Shown one piece after another: positions 51,271 through 60,818 of a stretch of 64,000 nt of DNA. Position 1 is the first letter of the stretch. Every line of letters starts with the position of its first letter. Made by a program: the position numbers and the translations under genes. The stretch is taken from NCBI GenBank assembly GCA_028281495.1, contig JANQJU010000044.1, forward strand, positions 99,571 to 163,570. The letters are read 5' to 3'. The notes beneath the pieces are model-generated. The model was not told where the DNA came from and searched no databases. It saw only the letters and a list, made by a program, of their open reading frames with translations. The stretch is from SAR324 cluster bacterium (GTDB taxonomy: Bacteria > SAR324 > NAC60-12).

Positions 51271-54120
51271 ATGAAAACACGATCCAAACTCACAATTGGG
51301 CAAAAACTTTCTTGGGGTTTCGGAGGCATTTTGTCGCTGCTTGTTGTGGTCAGTGCCGTGGGTGGCATTCAGTTGCGTTCTATCGATCAAGGATATCTTG
51401 AGTTCATTCAAAAAACCGAAACCAAAGAACAGGCCCAGAAAATCAGTCAGTACATGTGGGAAGCCCTGGCCCAACAAAAAGACTTCATGAATTCGCAAGA
51501 CTTGCGATCCAATACAGCCAGCGAGGTCGCTTTAACCAATGCGCTTACTACCGCGGACAGCCTGACGAATTCTGCCGCGGCTCAGGAAACTTTAGAGCAA
51601 CTCCAGTCCACCATTGCTCTGCTTCAAAAGCATCAACAGCTTTCCAATCAATGGGTCAATCTCTATAAGAAACGTGGACTACAGCAGGATCAAGGGGTGT
51701 TGGGCAATCTTCGAGAGAATTCACAAAGCATGGAAGCGTTTCTTCAATCGAATGATGCAGAACCGTTCCTTGCGCTGTTTTTGAGCCTGCGACTCAAAGG
51801 CACGGCTTATTTCAATACTGTGGAGGAGGAAGTGGCTCTGGAATTGAGACGGACCTTACAACCTTCACTTCTCAATTTTCCCACCCATTTAGAAAACAGT
51901 CGATTGGAGGAAGAGGATCAAAGCACGTTGTTGGAATTGACTGAAGCCTATACTAACACTGCCATTGAGACCTCCAAACAACGTCTCACAGGCAGCAACC
52001 TCCACGATTTCGTGAAGCAGGATTTGCTACGATTTTTTGAAGATGATGAAAACCCTATACGGATTGTAGACTTCACATCCATGGTGAATCGGTATTCCGT
52101 ACGAGATGGCTTTCGCGACACCTTACTGAAAGAATTAGCTGCTTTCCCCAATCAAACGGCAGAAGGGATGATCCTGTTCGACCGTGATCATGAAGCAGGA
52201 TTCACCAAATCTTTTCCTAATAGTGAACGTCTTCACGAAAAAATGGATTCTCTGTTTGAAGACTTCAAATTCTGGACAATCGCAGAGTTTGAAAGAGAAT
52301 TTTCCGCCGAAGCGGAGTTGGTGAAATCCACCATGAATTTCAGCGTCACCCGCCATAAGCCGCTCTATCAGTATGTGGAATTTGTTCAAACCTTGGAAGA
52401 GCCTCGGTTCCGGGAGAACCTGCTCCAACGGCAGTCTTTGGGGCAGTTTCGGCAGTATGTGGAGCAATTCGTGCTTCCTGATGATCTGAAGCAATCGGTT
52501 GTTCAACATTTTGATTTGGGAAATTTCGTCCAGCATATCGAAAACCACCCTGGCTTATCTGAAGAATCGAAAGCGGCGTTCATCGTGGAAATCAATGCCC
52601 ATCGTTTGAATTCTATTCAAAACCTTCTCGATACGATCAAAGCCAGTCCTTTCGAAGATTCCTTGAAAACCCAATTGCTGCCCATGATTCAAGACTTCCA
52701 GCACAATTTTCATTTAGTGTTTCAAAACGATATTTCCGAATGGGATGAGTTGTTTGGTTTTTTCCGACCTGAAACTCGAAAGAGCCAAGATTTCTTTGAA
52801 GCCGCGAACCAAACAGCCGACGACATTCAACGGTTTTTGGAATCTCGACTGATTCGTAATGCGGATTCCCTATTAAAAACGTTGCTGATTCTCGAAAAAC
52901 AGTACTTGGCAAATCCCGATTCCGACACGATTCAAAAACTCAAATCCACTGTCGTTCAATTCAAAACCAACGTGTCACTGTCTCGATTAAACGAGGCGGA
53001 GAAGGAAGCGATTCATCAGATTTTGGACAGCTATCAAGCTGCTTTTGAAGCTTTGGTAGCCAGCGACACCGCCATCCAAAGCCGAGCTGCTGATCTGGAA
53101 CGCAATTTGGGAAGTGTGGTGGAACAGGTAGGGGCCGTGATGCACTTTGAAGAGACCTCGGCCCAAGAATTGGTAGAACGGATTCACAGTGCGACGGAGT
53201 GGTCCTTCTATATCATTGTTTTTCTGAGTGGTTTGGGAGTTTTGCTCGCTGGAACCATTGCCGTTTGGGTGCCTCGGAGTATCAAGCGCGTTTTGGTAAA
53301 CGCGCTTAAAAAATTGAATATTGCCACCAGCGAACAAGACATTGCTTCCGATGAAATTTCAAAGAGTTCGTATGACCTCGCCACCAGTTCAGTGGAACAA
53401 GCGCAAGCCTTAGAAAACACTGCATCGGCTCTCGAAGAAATCTCTGCCATGACCCAAAGCAATGCTGAAAATGCACTTCGTGCCAAAGACCTCACAGCTG
53501 GGTCTAAGGAAGAAATCCAAAGCTTGTCCTCTGCCATGCACGGCATTCATGAGGCCAGCGGTCGCATTACTGGTATCACCAAAACCATCGACATGATCGC
53601 CTTTCAGACAAACATCCTTTCCCTAAACGCCGCCGTCGAAGCCGCACGCGCGGGAGAGGCCGGTCAAGGTTTTGCCGTTGTGGCGGATGAGGTCCGTAGC
53701 CTCGCTTTAAAGAGTGCGGAAGCAGCCCAAGACATTGCGAATAAAATCGACGACAACGTGCGAAAAACTGAAGCGGGGATGATAATCGCAGAACGCGTGT
53801 ACCAATCTTTTGAAACCATCAGTCAACGCATCGAAGAAATCACCACCGCTTGCCAAGAACAAACCCAAGGCCTCAATCAAGTCAATCATGGTGCACTGGA
53901 AATGGAACAGGCCACCCATCGCAATGCTTCCAGCGCCGAACACAACCACGAGCTTTCTTCTCAATTGAAAGCTCACGCAGAAACCCTCAAAGAAATCGTG
54001 AACGAACTGAAAACCATGACAGGGGTTTCCTTGGAACTGCAAACCCTCCCGATGTCACTCGGAGACCCCTCCTTGGTTCCTGCTGAGGTCAAAAACGACG
54101 AAGCCCTGAAAGTGGCATAA
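51271..54120 (+). CDS. Methyl-accepting chemotaxis protein with a very large periplasmic region
   Basis: A first membrane helix (residues about 16-36) and a second (about 645-668, YIIVFLSGLGVLLAGTIAVW) frame a helical periplasmic region of about 600 residues, several times the usual size. The cytoplasmic part ends with the signalling hairpin (MIAFQTNILSLNAAVEAARA, then AGQGFAVVADEVRSLALKSA, both intact). A HAMP domain is not seen: only a short basic stretch (VPRSIKRVLVNALKKL) joins helix 2 to the signalling coiled coil. The protein should bind CheA/CheW; the ligand is unknown. AAGGAAATCGA precedes the ATG. No che genes are nearby. Confidence 0.92.
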   Translation: MKTRSKLTIGQKLSWGFGGILSLLVVVSAVGGIQLRSIDQGYLEFIQKTETKEQAQKISQYMWEALAQQKDFMNSQDLRSNTASEVALTNALTTADSLTNSAAAQETLEQLQSTIALLQKHQQLSNQWVNLYKKRGLQQDQGVLGNLRENSQSMEAFLQSNDAEPFLALFLSLRLKGTAYFNTVEEEVALELRRTLQPSLLNFPTHLENSRLEEEDQSTLLELTEAYTNTAIETSKQRLTGSNLHDFVKQDLLRFFEDDENPIRIVDFTSMVNRYSVRDGFRDTLLKELAAFPNQTAEGMILFDRDHEAGFTKSFPNSERLHEKMDSLFEDFKFWTIAEFEREFSAEAELVKSTMNFSVTRHKPLYQYVEFVQTLEEPRFRENLLQRQSLGQFRQYVEQFVLPDDLKQSVVQHFDLGNFVQHIENHPGLSEESKAAFIVEINAHRLNSIQNLLDTIKASPFEDSLKTQLLPMIQDFQHNFHLVFQNDISEWDELFGFFRPETRKSQDFFEAANQTADDIQRFLESRLIRNADSLLKTLLILEKQYLANPDSDTIQKLKSTVVQFKTNVSLSRLNEAEKEAIHQILDSYQAAFEALVASDTAIQSRAADLERNLGSVVEQVGAVMHFEETSAQELVERIHSATEWSFYIIVFLSGLGVLLAGTIAVWVPRSIKRVLVNALKKLNIATSEQDIASDEISKSSYDLATSSVEQAQALENTASALEEISAMTQSNAENALRAKDLTAGSKEEIQSLSSAMHGIHEASGRITGITKTIDMIAFQTNILSLNAAVEAARAGEAGQGFAVVADEVRSLALKSAEAAQDIANKIDDNVRKTEAGMIIAERVYQSFETISQRIEEITTACQEQTQGLNQVNHGALEMEQATHRNASSAEHNHELSSQLKAHAETLKEIVNELKTMTGVSLELQTLPMSLGDPSLVPAEVKNDEALKVA

Positions 54121-54137
54121 ATCGGTCCAGGATAACC

Positions 54138-55835
54138 TCAATAAGTCATATTGATTTTACCTTTGACCGGCCCATAATGACTCCCTTGGATCGTTTGAAA
54201 ATCCTTATCGATTTCAAGTTCGTAGACGATTCCTAACTTCGTTTTTTTACTTTCTTTGATCCATGCTTCTTCCGCCAAATACAATTTATCCTGATATAGG
54301 ATTCCACTCACACGTTTGACAGCATCGAATCCAGGCCATGCGGCTTCCCCTGTGATCTCCCCCGAAGGCTCCAGCGTTTTTATTGAAATTTCGAGGGGCA
54401 ATCCCAACCTCCGACCCGCTTCGCCTTTGAACTGAATTCCCGGCTTAAACACTTCCACAAAAGGATTCTTAGCGCGCTCACTTTCCGATTCCAAATTGAG
54501 ATTGATTGGTCCATCCGATGAACCTTGTATCCATAACCCAGAGAATTTACCGTCAGCAGGAATCAAAAAATATTCGGTTCCAGCATTACCATACTCAATC
54601 TTTCGAATTTCCTTGGTTTCTTTGAGGAAGAGTCCACGACCCGAATAGAACCCGGTCACCCCGGCGATGAATCCATTCGTAAGCCAATGAATGTTCCCTT
54701 CAACCTCTCCATTGGTCTTGTTGTATTGGGTCATTGTGAGAATGACAGGATACTTTCGCGCGGCCCCCACATACCGTTGATTCAATTGCAATTTAGAGCC
54801 AAATTCTGCTCGTTTCTCTTTTAATTCAGGAGGTGAAAACAATTGAATGACGCTCGCACCTTTTCGGGAGAGACGGGCTGTTGTGGGGCCGCTTCTACCC
54901 AGGAGCGATCCTCCTTCCAGTTGAAATCGGAACAACGGATCCACTGAAGACTTTCCTTTGATGGCTTTGGTGACTTTCATATCCAACTGCTCATTTGTGT
55001 GTTGTCCACGAACACCCACCACAGTTTCTAAGCTTGTCCACTCAAGCGTGCCCACAAATTCTCCAGTTCCTCGATCAAAACGAATCACTTTCATTTGAAC
55101 CGGATGGAGTCTTTTCCACCCATCGATATCTCCGGAAAACTCTTTTTGGCTATCAAACAAGTTGGCAAAAGCTTCCCGTGATTTTTTCTCCGTTTCCACA
55201 CGGAGCTGTTCTTCTTCTTGTTTCCGTTCCTCCTCTTGTTTTTGCTGTTCGGCGAGTCGTTGTGCTTCTTTTTCTCTTTGTTCTTGACGATCTCTCACTT
55301 CCTGGTTTCGGCGTTCTATGTATCTCTCGTATGCAGCCTCTTTGTCTTTTTTTCTTTTTTCGGCTTGATCGCTCAGAAGTGCGGTGAGTTCTTGCACATA
55401 AGGATTCGTTTTACGCCCCGGTGCCCGCCCTCGGCCGATTTTGTCCAGAGCCTCATCCTTTTCTTTATCGAAAAATCGCAACATATTCACAGGACTCATC
55501 TCTCGATTTTGAAAAACACTCCTGCTCAGGAGGACGCGATCCTCCGAGTTTTGGAACAACATACTCATCTCCCCTTTTTGTTTCGTCAATCGATCAATTT
55601 CAACGGATCGAAGAATCCAAGCGTTATCTTCCACTGCTTCCCAACTGAACTCTGTTTTTTCATTGGCAGCTGCTAGAAGCAGCCTCATTTCTTTGATCGT
55701 GACCCCAGGAGCAAACACCCGACCGCTTGAAGTCAATGCGATCACTTGTTTATTCATAAAACGGCTAGAAGGCGTTTTTGCTTCTGCCCACTGGAAAACA
55801 ACCAACCCCAAAACGAACCATATTAAAAATCTCAC
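54138..55835 (-). CDS. Exported coiled-coil protein, 565 aa
   Basis: A GTG start at 55835 follows a very strong AAGGAGGG site and is preferred over the upstream ATG at 55877. The signal peptide (FLIWFVLGLVVFQWAEA) is followed by a helical region with a long Glu/Lys/Arg/Gln coiled coil (about residues 150-230) and then a beta-rich C-terminal half made of related segments (FRFQLEGGSLLGRSG, IEYGNAGTEYFLIPADGKF, LYLAEEAWIKESKKTKLGIV). No family is recognised. It is convergent with the chemoreceptor (17 bp apart). Confidence 0.78.
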   Translation of the reverse strand: MRFLIWFVLGLVVFQWAEAKTPSSRFMNKQVIALTSSGRVFAPGVTIKEMRLLLAAANEKTEFSWEAVEDNAWILRSVEIDRLTKQKGEMSMLFQNSEDRVLLSRSVFQNREMSPVNMLRFFDKEKDEALDKIGRGRAPGRKTNPYVQELTALLSDQAEKRKKDKEAAYERYIERRNQEVRDRQEQREKEAQRLAEQQKQEEERKQEEEQLRVETEKKSREAFANLFDSQKEFSGDIDGWKRLHPVQMKVIRFDRGTGEFVGTLEWTSLETVVGVRGQHTNEQLDMKVTKAIKGKSSVDPLFRFQLEGGSLLGRSGPTTARLSRKGASVIQLFSPPELKEKRAEFGSKLQLNQRYVGAARKYPVILTMTQYNKTNGEVEGNIHWLTNGFIAGVTGFYSGRGLFLKETKEIRKIEYGNAGTEYFLIPADGKFSGLWIQGSSDGPINLNLESESERAKNPFVEVFKPGIQFKGEAGRRLGLPLEISIKTLEPSGEITGEAAWPGFDAVKRVSGILYQDKLYLAEEAWIKESKKTKLGIVYELEIDKDFQTIQGSHYGPVKGKINMTY

Positions 55836-56105
55836 AATACCCTCCTTCTGGTCATTATACGGAACTCCGAACCTCAATTCATTTGCGCTCAGTTCGTCGT
55901 CCGTCTAATTTATGGCGCCCACACCAATTGCAGTATCGGACTGTTAGCAAAAGTCTGACAATCCTATATACCGGATCCGGTTACAAAACATACCTATATG
56001 AGAAAGCATGGTGATCCGCAATCGAATTTATTCATAGAGATTGGTCGAGACGGAAATTTCCTTAATGGGGATTTCCTTAACATGGGGATGACTTTGGGAA
56101 GGGCA

Positions 56106-56552
56106 TTAGTCTGCCGACTTGTCTGCCGACTTTGGTAGGGGATATTCATACAACACAAACGTCTCTGCATCCTCCTTTCCTTTGACGTTTGCATACAACC
56201 CACGGGCAGCGGTGTTGTCGGTTTCGGTAGTCACCCAGGCTTCTGAGCAGCCCAACGCTTTCCCTTTTTCGAGCAAGGCATTCATCAGTCGGCGACCAAT
56301 TCCTCGTCGATGATGGGTGGAAGCCACCCCCACTTCATTGATAAACAACTGGGGTGGCTTATCGGGATGCAGGTAGTGCACGGCAGTGGCCATCCCGATC
56401 ACACAATCCCCATCACGAGCCACCACAATATGATGACGAGGATCATTCAGATATTCATGTGCCCACACTGGTTGAATCGCTTCGTCAAACACATCAGGAG
56501 CCACATTTTCCAAAACGGCATCGTCACCTGGACCTAAAAAATCAATTTTCAT
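56106..56552 (-). CDS. GNAT acetyltransferase
   Basis: The 148-residue protein has the GNAT core: VVARDGDCVIGMATAVHYL, the acetyl-CoA motif HHRRGIGRRLMNALLEKG and the ending TDNTAARGLYANVKGK. It should transfer acetyl groups to an unknown acceptor. The C-terminus carries KSADKSAD from a 12-bp tandem duplication (56109-56132). ATG at 56552 overlaps the stop of the upstream ABC ATPase (ATGA) and follows GGGAG, so the two are translated together. The longer frame from 56672 runs inside the ATPase gene. Confidence 0.87.
   Translation of the reverse strand: MKIDFLGPGDDAVLENVAPDVFDEAIQPVWAHEYLNDPRHHIVVARDGDCVIGMATAVHYLHPDKPPQLFINEVGVASTHHRRGIGRRLMNALLEKGKALGCSEAWVTTETDNTAARGLYANVKGKEDAETFVLYEYPLPKSADKSAD
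56109..56132 (-). repeat. 12-bp tandem duplication at a 3' end
   Basis: GTCTGCCGACTT occurs twice directly before the stop codon of the acetyltransferase gene, adding a second KSAD to the C-terminus. Confidence 0.85.
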
Positions 56553-57526
56553 AGTTCTCCCGATTGAACTCGCAAACAGGCTACTTGATGTCCTGAACCG
56601 ACTTCCTGAAGCTGGGGCACTTCGTGGCGGCAGGCCTCTTGAACGGCAGGGCATCGATCTGCAAACGAACACCCCGAATAGATTCGAGTCGGAGACGGCA
56701 CCTCCCCTTGCAGGACGATCCGTTGACGCTTCTGAGACGGATGCGACACCGGAATGGCCGAAAGCAATGCCTGTGTGTAAGGATGTTTGGGATTCTCAAA
56801 GAGAGACGGTTTGTCTGCCAATTCGACAATTCGTCCCAGATACATCACGGCGATACGGTCCGCTATGAAGCGAATCACCCCCATATCGTGACTGATGAAC
56901 AGATAGGACACATGAAATTCCTTCTGCAAATCTTTCAAAAGATTGAGGATTTGTGCTTGTACCGAAACATCCAACGCCGACACCGACTCATCACAAATCA
57001 CCAATTGTGGATTGAGCGTCAACGCCCGTGCGATACAAATCCGTTGACGTTGTCCTCCACTGAATTCATGAGGATAACGCTGCAATTGCAATGGAGACAA
57101 TCCGCACGCTTCCATCAACGAGGCGACTTTTTGACGCGCTTCAGCTGGTTTCACCAGTTTATGATTGATCAAGGCATCGGTGAGGATCTCTTCCACCGTC
57201 ATCCGAGGATTGAGTGAGGAAGTGGGATTCTGAAAAATCAACTGCATCTTCAAGCGGACTTGGACCAATTCTTCATGAGAAAGTGTCTCAAGATCTTTCC
57301 CTTGAAACACCACCTGCCCGGAAGATGGGGGGGTGAGATGAATGATCGTTCGACCGACGGTCGATTTGCCACACCCGCTTTCTCCCACCAGCCCCAAAGT
57401 TTCTTGAGGTTTCATCGTGAAGCTCACACCATCTACCGCTCGCACATAATTGACCACACGCCGTAACAATCCACCGTGAATCGGAAAGTGCGTTTTGAGT
57501 TGTTTCACTTCTAATAACTCGCTCAT
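56549..57526 (-). CDS. OppF/DppF-type ABC ATPase without partner genes
   Basis: The 325-residue ATPase has Walker A GESGCGKST, signature FSGGQRQRICIARAL, Walker B LVICDESVSALD and an SH switch (YLFISHDMG). It also has the Cys-bearing C-terminal extension of oligopeptide/dipeptide importers (GCSFADRCP, EACRHEVP, HQVACLR). Such ATPases drive peptide uptake with OppABCD-type partners, but no permease, second ATPase or binding protein is in the window. ATG at 57526 follows TGGAGAAC. The downstream acetyltransferase gene overlaps it by 4 bp. Partners may be encoded elsewhere. Confidence 0.9.
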   Translation of the reverse strand: MSELLEVKQLKTHFPIHGGLLRRVVNYVRAVDGVSFTMKPQETLGLVGESGCGKSTVGRTIIHLTPPSSGQVVFQGKDLETLSHEELVQVRLKMQLIFQNPTSSLNPRMTVEEILTDALINHKLVKPAEARQKVASLMEACGLSPLQLQRYPHEFSGGQRQRICIARALTLNPQLVICDESVSALDVSVQAQILNLLKDLQKEFHVSYLFISHDMGVIRFIADRIAVMYLGRIVELADKPSLFENPKHPYTQALLSAIPVSHPSQKRQRIVLQGEVPSPTRIYSGCSFADRCPAVQEACRHEVPQLQEVGSGHQVACLRVQSGEL

Positions 57527-57532
57527 CAGGTT

Positions 57533-57580
57533 CTCCAAAAGAGGCTTCCGTTCAGAAGCTCCAAGAGAGGCTTCCATTGC
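57533..57580. repeat. 26-bp tandem repeat
   Basis: CTCCAAAAGAGGCTTCCGTT (57533-) and CTCCAAGAGAGGCTTCCATT (57559-) follow each other with a 26-bp period, directly upstream of the ABC ATPase start. Confidence 0.8.
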
Positions 57581-57676
57581 AAACTATGATAACTATCACT
57601 AAAAAGAAGCGATTTGTGCAAGATTTACACGGATAGCCCCAAACATCTTAATTCTATTTTCTTACAAGGAGAATCC

Positions 57677-58384
57677 ATGAAAATTCATTATTTGCAACAC
57701 GTGTCGTATGAAGGTCTAGGGAGTATCGAAGCGTATTTCCAAAAAAAAGGATACCCATTGACAGCTACCCATCTGTATGAAGGGCAAACGCTCCCCACCG
57801 TTCAGGATTTCGATTGGCTCATCATCATGGGCGGTGAGATGGGGATCTACGACGAGGGGATCTATCCGTGGTTGAATGATGAAAAACGATTCATTACAGA
57901 AGCGATTGCTTCAGGAAAAACCGTTCTTGGCATTTGTTTGGGAGCACAGCTGATCGCCGATGTATTAGGGGCCACGATTCACAAAAACCCATATCGTGAA
58001 ATCGGTTGGTTTCCAATCCGCCGTCCCTCCGAAGCGGAAACAACCCCGCTGTCCTTGGCGTTTCCAGATGAAGTGGAAGTCTTCCATTGGCATGAAGACA
58101 CGTTTGATCTTCCTGAAGGGGCCATCTCTATTGCAGAAAGCGAGGCCTGTAAAAATCAAGGGTTTGTGATGGATGACCGGATTGTCGGACTTCAGTTTCA
58201 TCTCGAAACCACCTATGCTTCGGCACAAACGTTCATTCAACATGGCGAAGAAGAACTCGACGATTCCCCGTTTGTACAAACGGGAAACGAGATGCTTTCT
58301 CAAAATGAAAGATTCACCCAGATCAACCAAATCATGCATGCCGTCTTGGAGGTGATGGAACGCCACACTCATGTGGCAGCGTGA
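57677..58384 (+). CDS. Class I glutamine amidotransferase-like protein
   Basis: The 235-residue protein is a stand-alone glutaminase-fold protein of the GuaA-like type. The nucleophile is Cys87 in GICLGAQLIADVLGA, with His175 and Glu177 in QFHLETT completing the triad. An N-terminal LIIMGGEMGIYDEG segment is typical. Members can pass ammonia to a partner synthase or act on gamma-glutamyl substrates; the partner is not clear here. ATG at 57677 follows AAGGAG; the longer frame from 57614 lacks a site. Confidence 0.88.
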   Translation: MKIHYLQHVSYEGLGSIEAYFQKKGYPLTATHLYEGQTLPTVQDFDWLIIMGGEMGIYDEGIYPWLNDEKRFITEAIASGKTVLGICLGAQLIADVLGATIHKNPYREIGWFPIRRPSEAETTPLSLAFPDEVEVFHWHEDTFDLPEGAISIAESEACKNQGFVMDDRIVGLQFHLETTYASAQTFIQHGEEELDDSPFVQTGNEMLSQNERFTQINQIMHAVLEVMERHTHVAA

Positions 58385-58428
58385 GCCTACTTGTCCCCAC
58401 GCGCATCCTGCGTTAAGTTGATGCAGGG

Positions 58429-58566
58429 TTCACTGAATATCCTGGGGTTCACCGAATGTTTTGAGTTTCGATCTTTTGAAGCGTCACTGAATTTAAGCTT
58501 CACTAAACATTTTGAGTTTCGATCTTTTGAAGTGTCACTGAATTTAAGCTTCACTGAATATTTTGG
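58429..58566. repeat. 51-bp tandem repeats before the anthranilate synthase gene
   Basis: Two full units (58448-58498 and 58499-58549) and a partial third (58550-58566), plus a partial start at 58429, share TTCACTGAAT, TTTTGAGTTTCGATCTTTTG and GTCACTGAATTTAAGC. Since 51 is a multiple of three, both strands read through as repeated peptides, but no start or codon bias supports a gene. It lies just upstream of the gene at 58590. Confidence 0.85.
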
Positions 58567-58589
58567 ACTGACCAATAGCGAGTACCGAT

Positions 58590-60749
58590 ATGAGCAAACG
58601 AGAAGAATATGTAACTACCGGAGGCATTCACATTCAACGTACTGTCGAAACCTTGCCACTCGACGGAGCCATTGAGCCGATCATCGATGCACTGGATTCC
58701 AAACTGGGCGTCTTGCTCAACTCAGGCTTCGAATTCCCCGGACGCTACACCCGATGGGACATGGGCTTTTACAATCCTCCCATTCAAATTGTAACTTCCG
58801 GAAGATCCTTCACTATCACGGCTCTGAACGACCGAGGGCAACTCTTGCTCCCTGCGTTGAAAGAGTGCCTCGCGAATGTCGATGCCGTGGACACCATGGA
58901 GGCCGACTCCCAACAATTGCATGGCTCCATTAAGAAACCCACACAACGTTTTACTGAAGAAGAACGCAGCCGTCAGTTTTCTGTATTCTCGATCCTGCGT
59001 GCTTTGATCCAACTGTTTCATTCCCAGTATGACGACCATCTAGGACTCTACGGAGCCTTTGGTTACGACCTTGCCTTTCAATTCGAATCCGTTGAATTCA
59101 AAACACCACGCCCGCAAAATCAACGAGATATCGTGCTCTACATTCCTGACGAGTTGGTTATTGTGGATCACAATCTGAAGAGTGCAGAAAGGTACAGCTA
59201 TGACTTTCAAGTGGAGAGCCATAGCACCACCGGTTTGCCGCGCACGGGGCTCACCAAACCGTATGTGGGAAAAACGGAAGTCCCCCGTTCGCGTGACCAT
59301 GAAGCGGGGGAATACGCCCAAGTGGTTCGCAAAGCCCATGACTACTTCAAGCAAGGCAAGCTTTTCGAAGTGGTACCGTCTCAGACATTTTATGAACCAT
59401 GCACCGCGCTGCCTTCCCAAATTTTTCGGCATTTGCGCAAACTCAACCCGGCTCCCTATGCATCGTTTATGAATTTGGGAAGTGATGAATATTTGGTGGG
59501 GGCTTCGCCGGAAATGTATGTGCGTAGCGAAGGAAGACGGATCGAAACCTGTCCGATTTCAGGCACCATCGCCCGGGGGGAAGATGCCATCGGTGATGCA
59601 GAACAAATCTTAAAACTGCTCAGTTCGAAGAAGGAAGAGTCCGAGTTGACCATGTGTACGGATGTGGACCGCAACGACAAATCCCGGATCTGTGAACCTG
59701 GCAGCATCCGCGTGATCGGTCGTCGGCAAATTGAAATGTATTCGAAACTGATCCACACAGTGGATCATGTAGAAGGCATCTTGCGTGAAGGCTTTGATGC
59801 CCTCGATGCCTTCCTCACCCATACCTGGGCCGTGACGGTCACTGGCGCTCCCAAGCTTTGGGCCATGCGTTTCATCGAAGAAAGCGAAAAATCGTATCGA
59901 AGTTGGTATGGAGGCGCCATTGGCAAACTGGGGTTCAATGGCAATATCAATACTGGGTTAACGCTCCGCACCATCCGAGTGTATCAAGGCAGTACCGAAT
60001 TGCGCGTGGGGGCCACCTTGCTGATCGATTCCGTTCCAGAAGAAGAAGAAAAAGAAACCGAATTGAAAAGCTCCGCTTTTCTCGAAGCCATCCGCCAATC
60101 CAATGCCCACAAGCCAGAGCCAGACACCGTTCCCGAACTCCCTCATGTGAACAAAAAGGTGATGCTCGTGGACCATGAAGATTCCTTTGTGAACACCTTG
60201 GCCGATTACATCCGCCAATCGGGGGCTATGGTTCAAACCATTCGTATCACCGATTATTCCCAGGAACAGTTTGTGGAACAATTGACGTCCTTTCAACCGG
60301 ATTTGGTCGTGCTTTCACCAGGACCGGGTTGCCCTGACGACTTTGCAGCTTCCACCACCATCGAGACCTTATTGCAACACAATCTTCCCATATTTGGCAT
60401 CTGTTTGGGACTTCAAGGGTTGGTGGAATATTTCGGAGGCAAGCTGGATATGTTGTCCTATCCCATGCATGGCAAACCATCCACGGTCCAGGTTCGTGGC
60501 GGACGGATCTTTGAGGACCTGCCGCCTGAGTTTATCGCAGGACGGTATCATTCCCTTCACGCAGATCGAACTCATTTTCCCAAGCCTCTGACCATCACGG
60601 CTGAATCGGAGGACAGTGTGGTGATGGCAATCGAGCACAAAGAACTGCCCATTGCAGCCGTACAATTCCATCCAGAATCGATCATGACTTTGGATCAAAA
60701 TATCGGAATGCGTTTGATCAAAAATGTGCTCCGCACCTTGGCGCGTTGA
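58590..60749 (+). CDS. trpE(G): Fused anthranilate synthase, TrpE-TrpG type
   Basis: The N-terminal part (about 520 residues) has the chorismate-binding pattern of component I: ELTMCTDVDRNDKSRICEPG, then HTVDHVEGIL and TVTGAPKLWAM. The C-terminal part (from about 525) is a component II amidotransferase: LVVLSPGPGCP, nucleophile Cys605 in FGICLGLQG, and His694/Glu696 in FHPES. Together they convert chorismate and glutamine to anthranilate, the first step of tryptophan synthesis. The single-chain form is known from rhizobia and some other bacteria. No tandem-Trp leader peptide is seen upstream; the start lacks a strong Shine-Dalgarno site. No other trp gene is adjacent. Confidence 0.92.
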   Translation: MSKREEYVTTGGIHIQRTVETLPLDGAIEPIIDALDSKLGVLLNSGFEFPGRYTRWDMGFYNPPIQIVTSGRSFTITALNDRGQLLLPALKECLANVDAVDTMEADSQQLHGSIKKPTQRFTEEERSRQFSVFSILRALIQLFHSQYDDHLGLYGAFGYDLAFQFESVEFKTPRPQNQRDIVLYIPDELVIVDHNLKSAERYSYDFQVESHSTTGLPRTGLTKPYVGKTEVPRSRDHEAGEYAQVVRKAHDYFKQGKLFEVVPSQTFYEPCTALPSQIFRHLRKLNPAPYASFMNLGSDEYLVGASPEMYVRSEGRRIETCPISGTIARGEDAIGDAEQILKLLSSKKEESELTMCTDVDRNDKSRICEPGSIRVIGRRQIEMYSKLIHTVDHVEGILREGFDALDAFLTHTWAVTVTGAPKLWAMRFIEESEKSYRSWYGGAIGKLGFNGNINTGLTLRTIRVYQGSTELRVGATLLIDSVPEEEEKETELKSSAFLEAIRQSNAHKPEPDTVPELPHVNKKVMLVDHEDSFVNTLADYIRQSGAMVQTIRITDYSQEQFVEQLTSFQPDLVVLSPGPGCPDDFAASTTIETLLQHNLPIFGICLGLQGLVEYFGGKLDMLSYPMHGKPSTVQVRGGRIFEDLPPEFIAGRYHSLHADRTHFPKPLTITAESEDSVVMAIEHKELPIAAVQFHPESIMTLDQNIGMRLIKNVLRTLAR

Positions 60750-60818
60750 CCCCAACAGGCGGCCATGCCTTATTGAAAATAATTTTGATTGAAATAACTT
60801 TGAAAGAGGAACTTCCTT

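Noticed and set aside
58387..58575. 62-residue minus-strand frame with 17-residue repeats
   Set aside because: It arises from the 51-bp tandem repeat, has no ribosome binding site and reads equally well on the other strand.
58391..58675. Plus-strand frame that could be a trp leader peptide
   Set aside because: It holds no tandem Trp codons and overlaps the start of the anthranilate synthase gene.
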